IMG/VR virus record: IMGVR_UViG_3300032560_000113
Coordinates: 1 to 24,042 of that record
Source: a virus
DNA: 24,042 nt
Direction: 5' to 3' (one strand)
Within the stretch, counting starts at the first letter, position 1. Each line of letters begins with the position of its first letter. This document shows, in pieces, positions 13,689-21,251 of this stretch. Below the pieces are notes generated by a model. That model ran no database searches. It was not told the DNA's origin and saw nothing but the letters and a program-made list of their open reading frames with translations. A program made the position numbers and the translations under genes.

Positions 13689-15055
13689 TGGACAATGAAG
13701 TACCTTTATCTTCGTATTACAACAACCCTGGCAATTTGAAGCCACCAAAAGGAGTGACCTATGAAGGTCAAGTTGGTGTTGATCCTGACACTGGATTTGC
13801 CATTTTTCAAGACCCTGAATATGGTCACAAAGCTCTTGTTGGCGACATTAGCGCCAAAATTAAACGCGGTTTAAATACGCCTGATAAGTTCATTGATGTT
13901 TACACTCCTAAAGATGACAATAATGAAGAATCTAGAGCAAATTACAAAACACACATTGCAAAAGCATTGGGATTAAAAAGTCCGAATGATCCTTTTCCAG
14001 AAAAATCTGCTGAACAAATTGCAAAAGCGATCAGTGAGTTTGAAAGTGGAAACTATACAAACAAGCCCACAGATATTAATCCTATGTCTGGCAAGTCTTA
14101 TGAAGATACAGCCAAAGATACGGAAAAATCTGGCAAAGCATTTGATGGTAGCGAGCTCAACACAAACAAAGTCTCAGAAGCTGAAAAACTACATCCAAAA
14201 AAAGTGGTGGATGATAGTGATCCAAGAAGTTTACCTGGCGTCCAAAAAGCGGAAAAAAGCGTTTTAGGAACACTAGGAGCTGTTACTGGTGCTTCAACAG
14301 CCGCAGGTATTGAAACAGGCAGAAAGGTTCTTCCTTTGGTGCCTAATATTTACAGCCAAGTAATGGGATTGGATCAAAATATTAATCGCCCATCGACTCG
14401 AATGAGCATGCAAAGTTATTTGAACAGCCAAGTGCCTCACACATTGGATTTGCATTTGTCGGATCTTGAGAAGGAAGTGACAAATGCAAGACGTGCAGTG
14501 AACCCAGGCGTTGCGCCAGTGAAGCTCCGAACTATGTCCGAAGTACAAGACGCACTTAAGGAAATTAAGTTTAAGCCTGAAGAGGTAAAGACAAAGCCTC
14601 GTGTTGAAATGGTTGAAGGTAAGCCAGGCGTTTTCCGTCAAACTGGCGAGTTCACTACCTCTAGAACCCCTGCACAAGCAGGCATTGATTTAACCAAGTA
14701 TGAACGCAACCCCAAAACACCAATCATGAATGAGATCAAGGGTAGCGCCAAAACTGCAGGCAACATTGCTAAAGGCGCTTTTCCATCTATCGGTCGAATT
14801 GGTCTAGGTGCCTTGGGTGGTCTTGGTGCATTGACCAGTGGCTATGATACTTTTGAGCATGCTCGTGAGCATGGTTGGAAAGACCCTAGAACATGGTCAA
14901 AAGCCGCCGCAACCCTTGGTGGCGGCTTGATGATGATCCCAACACCGATGACCGAAGTCATTGGCGGTGGGTTGTCTGCAATTGGGATGGCTCCTGACAT
15001 TTATGATTATTTCCATGATCAAGAGCCAGAGCCATCATCTGCTAAGAAGCAATAG
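13688..15055 (+). CDS. Virion-associated protein with NNPGNL muralytic-type domain
   Basis: A 455-residue protein coupled by TAATG to the previous gene. The N-terminus has the NNPGNL motif (residues 12-17), then GFAIFQDPEYGHKALVGDI, KFIDVYTPKDDNNEESRANY and HIAKALGL. This order (NPGNL, F..F.....G..AL, W/Y-x-P-DNN, Y) matches a domain found in phage structural lysins and ejected virion proteins thought to open peptidoglycan. Residues 120-340 are polar and of unknown role. Residues about 355-445 are Gly/Ala-rich and mildly hydrophobic (IGRIGLGALGGLGALTSGYD, AAATLGGGLMMIPTPMTEVI), suited to membrane insertion. There are no cysteines. Likely the last gene of the rightward virion block; convergent genes follow. 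Confidence 0.6.
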   Translation: MDNEVPLSSYYNNPGNLKPPKGVTYEGQVGVDPDTGFAIFQDPEYGHKALVGDISAKIKRGLNTPDKFIDVYTPKDDNNEESRANYKTHIAKALGLKSPNDPFPEKSAEQIAKAISEFESGNYTNKPTDINPMSGKSYEDTAKDTEKSGKAFDGSELNTNKVSEAEKLHPKKVVDDSDPRSLPGVQKAEKSVLGTLGAVTGASTAAGIETGRKVLPLVPNIYSQVMGLDQNINRPSTRMSMQSYLNSQVPHTLDLHLSDLEKEVTNARRAVNPGVAPVKLRTMSEVQDALKEIKFKPEEVKTKPRVEMVEGKPGVFRQTGEFTTSRTPAQAGIDLTKYERNPKTPIMNEIKGSAKTAGNIAKGAFPSIGRIGLGALGGLGALTSGYDTFEHAREHGWKDPRTWSKAAATLGGGLMMIPTPMTEVIGGGLSAIGMAPDIYDYFHDQEPEPSSAKKQ

Positions 15056-15059
15056 AAAA

Positions 15060-15076
15060 TACTAATCCGATTAGTA
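15060..15076 (-). terminator. Weak terminator or operator dyad at the convergent junction
   Basis: TACTAATC-C-GATTAGTA is a perfect 8-bp dyad lying in the 42-base gap between the rightward virion block and the leftward nuclease operon. Read leftward, the hairpin is followed by TTTTC, a short T tract, so it may end leftward transcription. Rightward there is no T tract. An operator is an alternative. Confidence 0.35.
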
Positions 15077-15097
15077 CGAAGAAGCAGAAGACGCCAA

Positions 15098-15316
15098 TCA
15101 CTTTTTGCTCCTTACTTCCATGATCTTGTCGGCCACCAAAGAGTTGTAAGCTCTGGCGACTTCGATGCATGCTTCGCGCTCCTTCATGATGATGTCAACT
15201 TTGGCTCTATCAATGAAGGCGTTGGCAAGCTTTACCAAATCATCCTCAAGAAAGTTATAGTTGTCCTCAAGTTGGACTTCGTGGAACACGCGGTTGATTT
15301 CTTCTTTACTTAACAT
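15098..15316 (-). CDS. Small conserved phage protein, 72 residues
   Basis: The start chosen is ATG at 15316 (reading leftward), which has GGAG six bases upstream and begins just after the stop of the nuclease gene. Longer versions run through the nuclease gene. The protein begins MLSKEEINRVFHEVQLED and contains the EREACIEVAR segment seen in many short phage proteins of unknown function, often together with an L..F..L pattern. Two similar small proteins (23499-23681 and 23684-23929) lie at the other end of the window and share the layout ..EEI....K...... then ALA/F..LV...ERE. Function unknown. Confidence 0.6.
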   Translation of the reverse strand: MLSKEEINRVFHEVQLEDNYNFLEDDLVKLANAFIDRAKVDIIMKEREACIEVARAYNSLVADKIMEVRSKK

Positions 15317-15317
15317 T

Positions 15318-16106
15318 TCATACTCCAAAGTCATTTTTAAGTTTCCAAAAACGCAATAGGCACTGGAACATTTCCCAACCCTTGCGGAGATCGGCTTCTG
15401 GCCATTCAACAATGCGAATGAGACCAGGGTTTGTTACTGAAGCAAACACATTCGCACAGCGTGCATGCGGAAGCCCCAAACCGTTCCTATAGGCCGCCAA
15501 TTGCATCAAGTGCTCCTCATAGGCCACCACATCATCATCGGGCCCAAATTCCTTCGTTTTGGCGTCAATGACGATGCCTACTGGCGCTGTCTCACTGGGG
15601 TCGCAGTGCAGGTCAACCTTACCGCCATATCCCAAGTTGGAGGCAAAGGATATCTCTGTTCTCCACTCTTGTAGTGGGTGGGTTCCAAAGTGATCAAAGA
15701 CCTTTTCCTCAAAGGCTTTGGCGATGTCAACGTGGTCTACGTCTTTGCGTCCTGAGTACCACTTTTCAATGGACTCGTGAACGCGTGTACCGCGCTCTGC
15801 GGCCTGTTTTCCCGTCTCCTTAGAGTCAGCTACTATCCGAGCAATAAAATCCTTCTCAGACTCGTTTTGAGCCCTTGGAAGGGTAAGCGCGGCGAGGAGC
15901 ATTTGCTCGTTCTTCCACACTTCGAGCCCAGGCTTCGCCACCACCTTCAACAACGTGCTGACTGAGGGCACCAAGTTAAACTTGCGCGCATCACGAAGGG
16001 TTGTGGGTCGATCTGAACCGTCTTTTGCTTTGACGGTGTACATGGGCCCACCGTCCTGCTTGTACCAATGAACGGACTCTGCCGATCTAGCAATGATTGT
16101 TGTCAT
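15318..16106 (-). CDS. PD-(D/E)XK nuclease, RecB/Cas4-like exonuclease
   Basis: A 262-residue protein. Motifs in order: PSVSTLLKVVAKPGLE (47-62), GTRVHESIEKW (106-116) as the helix carrying the motif-I histidine, a strand with Glu151, GGKVDLH (161-167, Asp165), IDAKTK (180-185, Asp181 and Lys183) as the core D-x-K, and QLAAY (202-206) as the Q...Y motif. This order is that of the PDDEXK_1/RecB family of phage exonucleases, which degrade DNA ends for recombination or host DNA breakdown. In the leftward operon it follows an SSB-like gene, consistent with a recombination pair. An HNH endonuclease gene sits between the two. Confidence 0.8.
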   Translation of the reverse strand: MTTIIARSAESVHWYKQDGGPMYTVKAKDGSDRPTTLRDARKFNLVPSVSTLLKVVAKPGLEVWKNEQMLLAALTLPRAQNESEKDFIARIVADSKETGKQAAERGTRVHESIEKWYSGRKDVDHVDIAKAFEEKVFDHFGTHPLQEWRTEISFASNLGYGGKVDLHCDPSETAPVGIVIDAKTKEFGPDDDVVAYEEHLMQLAAYRNGLGLPHARCANVFASVTNPGLIRIVEWPEADLRKGWEMFQCLLRFWKLKNDFGV

Positions 16107-16544
16107 TTATTGTTCCTTTAATTTTCGTTTAATGGATTTAGTCATTGGACTGTTTTCTCCTATGCGGGATTTACAGTATTTAATGAATTTAGGCATATTC
16201 ATGTTTTCTTTTTGTGTTCCCCATCTTAGGTTTTCAGGTCTGTTATTGAGAGCGTTCTCATCAAGGTGCAAAACTACCGCACGTTCAAAAGGCGCAAAGC
16301 CGTGAAAGGCTTCACATACAAGTCGATGGATTTTCATGTTTCCAAATTTTCTATTTGCCAAGCCCATGTATTCGTGCCTAGCTGTTTTTGATGCTTTACT
16401 TTTGACTCCAAAAGTTGGCTTTGGTTGATATTTGCGAGTTCCGCCATTTGGTAGTGGTGCAACACTATCTGGCAGTTTTACTCGCCCCCATGAGCTAGCC
16501 ATTAAGCCTGGCTTGCTCGGTACTGGCTTCCATTGTTCAGTCAT
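16107..16544 (-). CDS. HNH homing endonuclease, NUMOD4-type N-terminus
   Basis: A 145-residue protein. The N-terminus EQWKPVPSKPGLMASSWGRV is a NUMOD4-like recognition motif (W-x-P-x-P/G-...-S-x-x-G-x-V). The C-terminal part KIHRLVCEAFHG and AVVLHLDENALNNRPENLRWG (71-109) is the HNH_3 pattern with His93, Asn100/101 and Asn105, followed by KENM. Such stand-alone HNH genes are mobile: they cut alleles lacking them and spread by repair. Its stop directly abuts the nuclease ATG with no gap, and only 23 bases separate it from the SSB-like gene, so it lies between two genes that would otherwise be adjacent. Confidence 0.85.
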   Translation of the reverse strand: MTEQWKPVPSKPGLMASSWGRVKLPDSVAPLPNGGTRKYQPKPTFGVKSKASKTARHEYMGLANRKFGNMKIHRLVCEAFHGFAPFERAVVLHLDENALNNRPENLRWGTQKENMNMPKFIKYCKSRIGENSPMTKSIKRKLKEQ

Positions 16545-16551
16545 TTAGACA

Positions 16552-16564
16552 TGATAACATATCA
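16552..16564. repeat. Small dyad in the HNH/SSB-like gap
   Basis: TGATA-ACA-TATCA, a perfect 5-bp dyad, occupies the 23-base gap between the SSB-like and HNH genes. It may be an operator or RNA processing site, or chance. Confidence 0.25.
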
Positions 16565-16567
16565 ATC

Positions 16568-17212
16568 CTAAAACGGAATATCTGAATCTTCATCTATATT
16601 GGCAGATGCGATTGCATCGCGTTGGTATTCATTGCTCTTTTGAATCTTTTGCCACTCAGGTGAAGCCATGATCTTTGTCTTCAGGTTGTCGCTGAATGTC
16701 TCAAACAAGGCCATGTCAGGCTCTTGAAGGTTGAACATTTCGTTCTTGTTGATTGCTTGGGGTAAACCGTTTTGTTTGATGATGGAGGGAACTGGGGTAA
16801 CGCCATCCACATTGGAATAGGTTTGTCCGTTCTGCCCTGCACGTTCAATCACGTTGATCATGCACCAAGCGCCTAAGATGTTCTTGAGGTCAAACTTGCG
16901 CATCTCTTCTTGTGTGAAGGGCTTACCGCGCCATGATTGCAAATCCAAGCGAAGGTTTGCTTTCTCACTCCATGAGAGCGTGTAGTTCTTAAATATTGCA
17001 AATGGTCGGCCATCTTTCATCTTCAAAACTGTGCCATTGTCGTCAGTGCCGTGTATTTCCCAACCAAGCATAATTTTGTGTAAGAACTTAACTTGCCCTA
17101 AATATTCTGACTTTTGTGTTCCAACATCGACTATCCTATAGCACCTTGCTAGATGCATTCCAGAGGGAGTGCGCTCGAAATTACCACCTTTATCTTCAAC
17201 GTAAAAACTCAT
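16568..17212 (-). CDS. Single-stranded DNA-binding-like replication/recombination protein
   Basis: The start chosen is ATG 17212, with AGGAG seven bases upstream; a longer frame to 17254 would run into the control region. The 214-residue protein begins MSFYVEDKGGNFERTPSGMH and continues with ARCYRIVDVGTQKSEYLG, IMLGWEIHG, NYTLSWSEKANLRLDL and SWRGKPFTQEE. It ends in an acidic tail ANIDEDSDIPF. The DxDIPF-type acidic tail is typical of SSB proteins, and the body resembles a phage family usually annotated as replication or ssDNA-binding. It likely coats single strands for the neighbouring PD-(D/E)XK nuclease and helicase. First gene of the leftward operon. Confidence 0.65.
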   Translation of the reverse strand: MSFYVEDKGGNFERTPSGMHLARCYRIVDVGTQKSEYLGQVKFLHKIMLGWEIHGTDDNGTVLKMKDGRPFAIFKNYTLSWSEKANLRLDLQSWRGKPFTQEEMRKFDLKNILGAWCMINVIERAGQNGQTYSNVDGVTPVPSIIKQNGLPQAINKNEMFNLQEPDMALFETFSDNLKTKIMASPEWQKIQKSNEYQRDAIASANIDEDSDIPF

Positions 17213-17247
17213 GATTTCTCCTTGTAAACGGTCAATTCGACCAAACC

Positions 17248-17262
17248 CGATCAACGTGATCG
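17248..17262. promoter_or_regulatory. Operator-like dyad CGATCA-ACG-TGATCG
   Basis: Perfect 6-bp arms with a 3-bp centre, placed between the two divergent early transcripts and next to a minus-strand TTGACA. The likely binder is the 66-residue HTH protein encoded 62 bases downstream. Confidence 0.5.
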
Positions 17263-17283
17263 TGTCAAGACTATAACATAAAA

Positions 17284-17300
17284 TCTAATTCTGTGTTAGA
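17284..17300. promoter_or_regulatory. TCTAA-N7-TTAGA element, copy 1
   Basis: TCTAATTCTGTGTTAGA followed by CTA, ending 23 bases before ATG 17324. Two near-identical copies precede other rightward starts (21779-21795, 22712-22728). Could be an operator, or TAGACT at its right side could act as a -10. Confidence 0.5.
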
Positions 17301-17323
17301 CTATCTTCAAGGAAGGAGAAAAT

Positions 17324-17524
17324 ATGAACCTAAAAAAATACTTTGAAGGAGAGCCTTATGGCGCGAAGAAAGAGATGGCTGAGTACTTAGGAATCACACC
17401 TACATGGTTGGGACTTCTATTGCGCAAAGCACGTCAACCCTCGCCCGAACTGGCCAAAAAGATTGAAAAAGCGACTCAAGGATTGGTAACTGCTAAAGAG
17501 TTACGTCCTGACCTTTTTGACTGA
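17324..17524 (+). CDS. Cro/YdaS-like HTH regulator
   Basis: A 66-residue protein with GGAAGGAG before ATG 17324. Residues about 14-36 (KKEMAEYLGITPTWLGLLLRKA) form a helix-turn-helix, with PSPELAKKIEKATQG following and the ending TAKELRPDLFD. The ending (T)..ELRPD(L/I)F is characteristic of the YdaS/Cro-like family of small phage repressors. It is the first gene of the rightward early block and faces the leftward SSB-like operon across a region with an operator-like dyad, so it probably controls both directions. A partner repressor is not seen in the window. Confidence 0.75.
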   Translation: MNLKKYFEGEPYGAKKEMAEYLGITPTWLGLLLRKARQPSPELAKKIEKATQGLVTAKELRPDLFD

Positions 17525-17538
17525 ACACAATGTTGTGT
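17525..17538. promoter_or_regulatory. Dyad ACACAA-TG-TTGTGT between HTH and ParB-like genes
   Basis: A 6-bp dyad with 2-bp centre begins immediately after the HTH stop and lies before the ribosome site CTGGAG of the next gene. The tiny centre makes an RNA hairpin unlikely and favours a DNA-binding site, possibly for the HTH or the ParB-like protein. Confidence 0.4.
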
Positions 17539-17554
17539 ATTTACTGGAGAAAAA

Positions 17555-18355
17555 ATGAACCGCGTTCTTAAAAGTGTAAAGATTAACAGCGTCCGCATTG
17601 ATGGAGACACGCAGTCACGCGTTGACATTGATGCCAATTGGGTGAGTGGCATTGTTGATGACCTCAAGAATGACATTGACTATGACCCGATTGAAGCGCG
17701 TTTTGATGGTGTCCATTACTGGCTGACAGATGGTTTCCACCGTTATCTGGCAAACAAGCAAATTGGGGCTAAAGAAATCAAGGTTGCGTACTTGCCAGGG
17801 ACGCAATTCGACGCCCAAATCGACAGCTTCAGCGCCAACAGCAAGCACGGCAAACCCCGTACAAGGGCCGATAAACAAAAGGCTGTGGAAAGGGCTCTTG
17901 CTCACCCACAATTGCAAGGCAAAACCAACTATGAGATTGCCAAAATCTGTATGGTTTCTCAGTCTTTTGTGGCCGCTGTGCGTGATCCTGCCAAGAAACA
18001 AAAGCAAGCCGAAAACGTAGAAAAACACTTTAAAAACAAAGGTGAACCAAAAGAAAATACTAGTTTAACTAGTAGTTTTAATACAACACCTAGCGAAAAC
18101 ACCTACGAAGATTGTGGCCCTGACGAAGCCGAACTGAAGGCAAATGAACTGGCTCTACAAGCTGATCAAGACGCCATGTATCAGTTGTTGGAGTCGGACG
18201 ATGCATTGGCTACGGCTTATGAGGAGATCAAGCGACTCAATCATTTGAATGGCCAATTGGAGGTTCGCATCAATGGGCTGATGAATGAAAAGAACGAAGC
18301 CATTAAGTTGGTTAAGAAACTGCAAAAAGAAAACGACAAACTGAAAGCAAAATAA
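17555..18355 (+). CDS. ParB-like DNA-binding protein
   Basis: A 266-residue protein with CTGGAG before ATG 17555. Residues 1-95 resemble a ParB/Srx-type N-terminal domain: VKINSVRIDGDTQSRVDID, DYDPIEARFDG, then WLTDGFHRYLA (56-66), equivalent to the conserved (D)G.HR motif. ANSKHGKPRTRADK follows at 94-107 and a helix-turn-helix at about 124-143 (TNYEIAKICMVSQSFVAAVR). The last 50 residues are a coiled coil (IKRLNHLNGQLEVRINGL, then KKLQKENDKLKAK). In phages such proteins can act in regulation, nuclease activity or replication instead of plasmid partition; no ParA is present here. It overlaps the helicase gene by one base (TAATG). Confidence 0.7.
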   Translation: MNRVLKSVKINSVRIDGDTQSRVDIDANWVSGIVDDLKNDIDYDPIEARFDGVHYWLTDGFHRYLANKQIGAKEIKVAYLPGTQFDAQIDSFSANSKHGKPRTRADKQKAVERALAHPQLQGKTNYEIAKICMVSQSFVAAVRDPAKKQKQAENVEKHFKNKGEPKENTSLTSSFNTTPSENTYEDCGPDEAELKANELALQADQDAMYQLLESDDALATAYEEIKRLNHLNGQLEVRINGLMNEKNEAIKLVKKLQKENDKLKAK

Positions 18356-19893
18356 TGAACACAAACCTAGCGCCGAGTGAGCGTGATGATGGACAAGTAA
18401 AAAATGGATTCCCAGAACCACGACAATTTCAAATCGATGCTCATAACGCCTTGCGCCAAGGGTTCCGTGATGGTCACAAAAACCAGATCATCATGGCCCC
18501 CACAGGCGCGGGCAAAACCTACCTTGGACTACGAATCTGTAATGAAGCGATTCAAAAAGGTAAGCGAGCAGTATTTCTTTGCGACCGAACAACGCTGATC
18601 AATCAGACATCTGCGGTGGCCGACCGATACGGCATGAATCAGCATGGAGTGATCCAAGCCAATCATTGGAGACGTCGCCCAGATGAGTTGTTCCAGATTG
18701 CTTCAGTACAGACCATTGCCAAGCGTGAATTCTGGCCACAGATGGACGTTTTGGTGGTCGATGAAGCGCACACCACTTACAAGGCATGGACTGAATTTGC
18801 AAAGTCTACAAATGCCACTGTGATTGGTTTATCCGCCACGCCCTTTACTTCTGGGCTTGGAAAGATATTCACAAACATCGTAAACGCCACCACAATGCAC
18901 GATCTCACGCAGAATGGTGTGTTGGTACCCATGCGCATCTTTTCGTGCTCTAAGCCCGATATGGAGGGCGCAGAGACCAGAGGCGGTGAATGGACTGACA
19001 AGGCGGCAGAAGAGCGCGAACTCAAGATTGTTGGGGACGTGGTGGCCGATTGGCACAGGTTTGGTCAAAGTAGGAAGACAATTGTCTTTGGCGCGACGAT
19101 CAAGCACTGTGAGGAGCTATGCAGGCAGTTCATTGAATCTGGCGTCATGGCGGCTGTGTTTACAAGCGATACAACGGCTACAGAGCGCGAGTTAATCCTT
19201 AAAGAGTACCGCAAGCACAACAGCAATCTCAAGGTGCTGATATCCGTGGAAGCTTTGGCCAAGGGGTTTGACGTGCCTGATGTGGGTTGTATCTGCGATG
19301 CAAGGCCACTGCGTAAGTCTTTATCCACAGCCATTCAGATGTGGGGGCGTGGTCTGCGTTCTTCGCCTGAGACGGGTAAGAAGGACTGTCACCTTCTAGA
19401 CTTCAGTGGCAACATTGTGCGGTTCTTCGAAGACTTTAACGACATCTATTTCAACGGACTTGAGAAATTGGATGATGGGGATAAGCTCGACAAGAAGGTG
19501 CGTACAAAGGAAGAGTTCGAGCCCAAGGGTTGCCCACGGTGTGGTTATATGCCGTTCCATAAACGCTGTATGGCGTGTGGGTTTGAGAAGATGAGTAAGA
19601 TTTTGTCTGAAGCGTTACCAGGCCATATGCAAGAAATCTTCATCGGCACTGGCCCCAACAAGAAGAAGCTTGCCGACAACGCCGAGCACCTCTGGAACCA
19701 GATTTGCACTTATGCAAGGCACCACTCAGCGCCTGAAAAGCAGTCTGCTCGCGCATGGCATTTGTTTAGGGACATCACAGGTCAAGAGACCCGTTGGATG
19801 TTTAGCAAGGCGCCATCAGTTGAGATCACAAAGAACGTATTTAACAAGATTCAACAAATGAACATTGCCTTTAGGAAGGCTAGTAAAAAATGA
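18355..19893 (+). CDS. SF2 DEAH-box DNA helicase
   Basis: A 512-residue ATP-dependent helicase for phage DNA replication, repair or recombination. Visible motifs: Q-rich start FQIDAHNALRQGF, motif I APTGAGKT (48-55), motif Ia FLCDRTTLINQT, motif II DEAH (136-139), motif III SAT (160-162), motif IV region KTIVFGATIKHCEEL, motif V VEALAKGFDVPDV and motif VI QMWGRGLR (328-335). A four-cysteine zinc-binding knuckle CPRC...CMAC lies at 393-408, after the helicase core. The layout resembles the RecG/UvsW-like phage helicases with a C-terminal zinc module. It is coupled to ParB-like and downstream genes by TAATG and ATGA overlaps. Confidence 0.85.
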   Translation: MNTNLAPSERDDGQVKNGFPEPRQFQIDAHNALRQGFRDGHKNQIIMAPTGAGKTYLGLRICNEAIQKGKRAVFLCDRTTLINQTSAVADRYGMNQHGVIQANHWRRRPDELFQIASVQTIAKREFWPQMDVLVVDEAHTTYKAWTEFAKSTNATVIGLSATPFTSGLGKIFTNIVNATTMHDLTQNGVLVPMRIFSCSKPDMEGAETRGGEWTDKAAEERELKIVGDVVADWHRFGQSRKTIVFGATIKHCEELCRQFIESGVMAAVFTSDTTATERELILKEYRKHNSNLKVLISVEALAKGFDVPDVGCICDARPLRKSLSTAIQMWGRGLRSSPETGKKDCHLLDFSGNIVRFFEDFNDIYFNGLEKLDDGDKLDKKVRTKEEFEPKGCPRCGYMPFHKRCMACGFEKMSKILSEALPGHMQEIFIGTGPNKKKLADNAEHLWNQICTYARHHSAPEKQSARAWHLFRDITGQETRWMFSKAPSVEITKNVFNKIQQMNIAFRKASKK

Positions 19894-20363
19894 GAAAGAG
19901 ATCAAAGTATCGTCCCAAGCCAGTGATTTTGGACTGCATCACCTATGTGAAGACTGGCTTTACACCTATGGTAGACATGAAAAACGTATTGTTAAATTTG
20001 CAATTGAAGAACCATTCTGCCCTTGAATCTTTGAGGGTAGGAGATGCGACAAAAGAGGATATTGACACGATCATCAGCGCCTTGAACATTACTGAAGCTT
20101 TGTCCATGCAAGGCATAGGAGATGATTACAAGGAAGAGATCAAGGAAGCACAAGACGCGCTGTTTGAATGCGCTAAACGGGGCGCTGAGAACTACAAGTT
20201 CATTGTCAAAGGGTTGGAGCTAAAAGCAATCAATTACGCGATGGAGCTCCACGACGCCCAGTTGCATGCATCGACTGTGAGAGACATTGAGAAAGCCATT
20301 GATACGGTGAAAAACACCATCATTCAGAAAAAAGCTAGAGCCATTGTGGAGAAACAAATATGA
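19890..20363 (+). CDS. Conserved phage/prophage protein, Burkholderiales-type, unknown function
   Basis: A 157-residue protein overlapping the helicase stop by four bases. It starts RKRSKYRPKPVILDCITYV and holds LKNHSALESLRVGDATKEDID, ISALNITEALSMQGIG, AQDALFECAKRG and LELKAINYAMELHDAQLHA before a C-terminal helix. This matches a family I recognise from Burkholderiales phages and prophages (KYRP..V, (I/L)KNH.AL, D.I..ALN..EAL, AM.LHDAQL). No biochemical function is known to me. It probably belongs to the replication module, since it lies between helicase and primase-like genes. It is the best hint of a betaproteobacterial host. Confidence 0.65.
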   Translation: MRKRSKYRPKPVILDCITYVKTGFTPMVDMKNVLLNLQLKNHSALESLRVGDATKEDIDTIISALNITEALSMQGIGDDYKEEIKEAQDALFECAKRGAENYKFIVKGLELKAINYAMELHDAQLHASTVRDIEKAIDTVKNTIIQKKARAIVEKQI

Positions 20364-21235
20364 GCTTTATTGACTTTGCTCGCGCCAACGGCGTGGATAT
20401 TGATATTTCAAGGCTTTACCCTTCCGAGAACATCAAGCGCACAGGTACTGTAGAAAAACCTAAATCCACGAATGGTGCCTACTATTGGGATGGTCAGCGT
20501 GGATGGGTCTTTGATTGGTCAGGAGCGTCCACAGTGATCTGGTATGAGAATCCCAATGCGAAGCCTTGGACTGAGGAAGAAAAGCGCGCATGGATGGATA
20601 GAAGGCGTTCTCAGCAGTCCGATCAGCAAAAGAGATATGAAAAGGTCGGGTTACAAGCTGAAGCGATCTTGAAGTCAGCAAAACTCGATCACCACAACTA
20701 CCTTGAATACAAGGGCTTCAAGGATGAAAAGGGTCTTGTATTGGGGGATAAGCTTTTGATCCCTATGCGCAATGTGGTAACCAACAAAGTAACTGGTTAC
20801 CAATCGATTGTTTTTGACTACACCACGCACAAGTACGACAAGAAGATGCTATTGGGCATGAGGGCTAGAAACTCAGTGCTATTGATTGGAGACAGAAAAG
20901 GCGAGGAGTTCTGGTTGGTCGAAGGATATGCAACAGGATTGAGCTTGCATCAAGCTTTGAGGAGCTGTGGGCTCAAGGCGTCGGTTGTGGTTTGCTTTAG
21001 CGCGCATAATCTTGTGGCGGTCGCTGACCAAATCAAAGGCAAGCGGTTTATCTTTGCCGACAATGATGCCTCTGAGACGGGCCAGAAGGCCGCTGAGAGC
21101 ACTGGATTGCCTTGGACTACGGCTGATGAGCAAGGATGGGATGCAAACGACCTGCACATTAAGAGCGGTCTCTTCAATGTTGTTGCAAAAATAATGGAAT
21201 TAAAAAGAAAGGTGTTGACAAGTATTGATACCTGA
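20360..21235 (+). CDS. Toprim-domain primase-like protein
   Basis: A 291-residue protein overlapping the previous stop by four bases. The N-terminus (SFIDFARANGVDIDISRLY, NGAYYWDGQRGWVFDWSG) resembles the start of phage primases that read a short template domain. Residues 128-165 (KLLIPMRNVVTNKVTGYQSI) precede a Toprim fold: WLVEGYATGLSL at 185-196 with Glu188, and FADNDASETGQKAAE at 232-246 with Asp234 and Asp236. Such proteins synthesise RNA primers, often together with a separate helicase, here the gene two positions upstream. There is no DnaB-type helicase domain. It is the last gene before the 590-base non-coding stretch; its C-terminal codons overlap the promoter at 21215. Confidence 0.75.
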   Translation: MSFIDFARANGVDIDISRLYPSENIKRTGTVEKPKSTNGAYYWDGQRGWVFDWSGASTVIWYENPNAKPWTEEEKRAWMDRRRSQQSDQQKRYEKVGLQAEAILKSAKLDHHNYLEYKGFKDEKGLVLGDKLLIPMRNVVTNKVTGYQSIVFDYTTHKYDKKMLLGMRARNSVLLIGDRKGEEFWLVEGYATGLSLHQALRSCGLKASVVVCFSAHNLVAVADQIKGKRFIFADNDASETGQKAAESTGLPWTTADEQGWDANDLHIKSGLFNVVAKIMELKRKVLTSIDT

Positions 21236-21245
21236 TTGGTATAAT
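21215..21245 (+). promoter_or_regulatory. Consensus sigma70 promoter for a structured RNA
   Basis: TTGACA (21215-21220) and TATAAT (21240-21245) are both perfect, separated by 19 bases, with TGG just before the -10 (extended -10). The spacer is two bases longer than ideal. It overlaps the end of the primase-like gene and reads into the non-coding region. Confidence 0.7.
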
Positions 21246-21251
21246 TTACAA

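Larger units (their letters stand above)
17213..17323. promoter_or_regulatory. Divergent control region between leftward and rightward early genes
   Basis: This 111-base AT-rich gap separates the leftward SSB-like start from the rightward HTH gene. On the minus strand TTGACA (17268 to 17263) could serve as -35 for the leftward operon, though the -10 at the proper distance (TTTGGT) is poor. A 15-base dyad lies directly in its spacer. On the plus strand TATAAC (17272-17277) could be a -10 for the HTH gene, with no good -35. The layout resembles a cI/cro-type switch region. Confidence 0.5.

Noticed and set aside
18060-18075. ACTAGT-rich dyad inside the ParB-like gene
   Set aside because: Lies in a low-complexity Ser/Thr linker and is built from self-complementary ACTAGT; no evidence of function.
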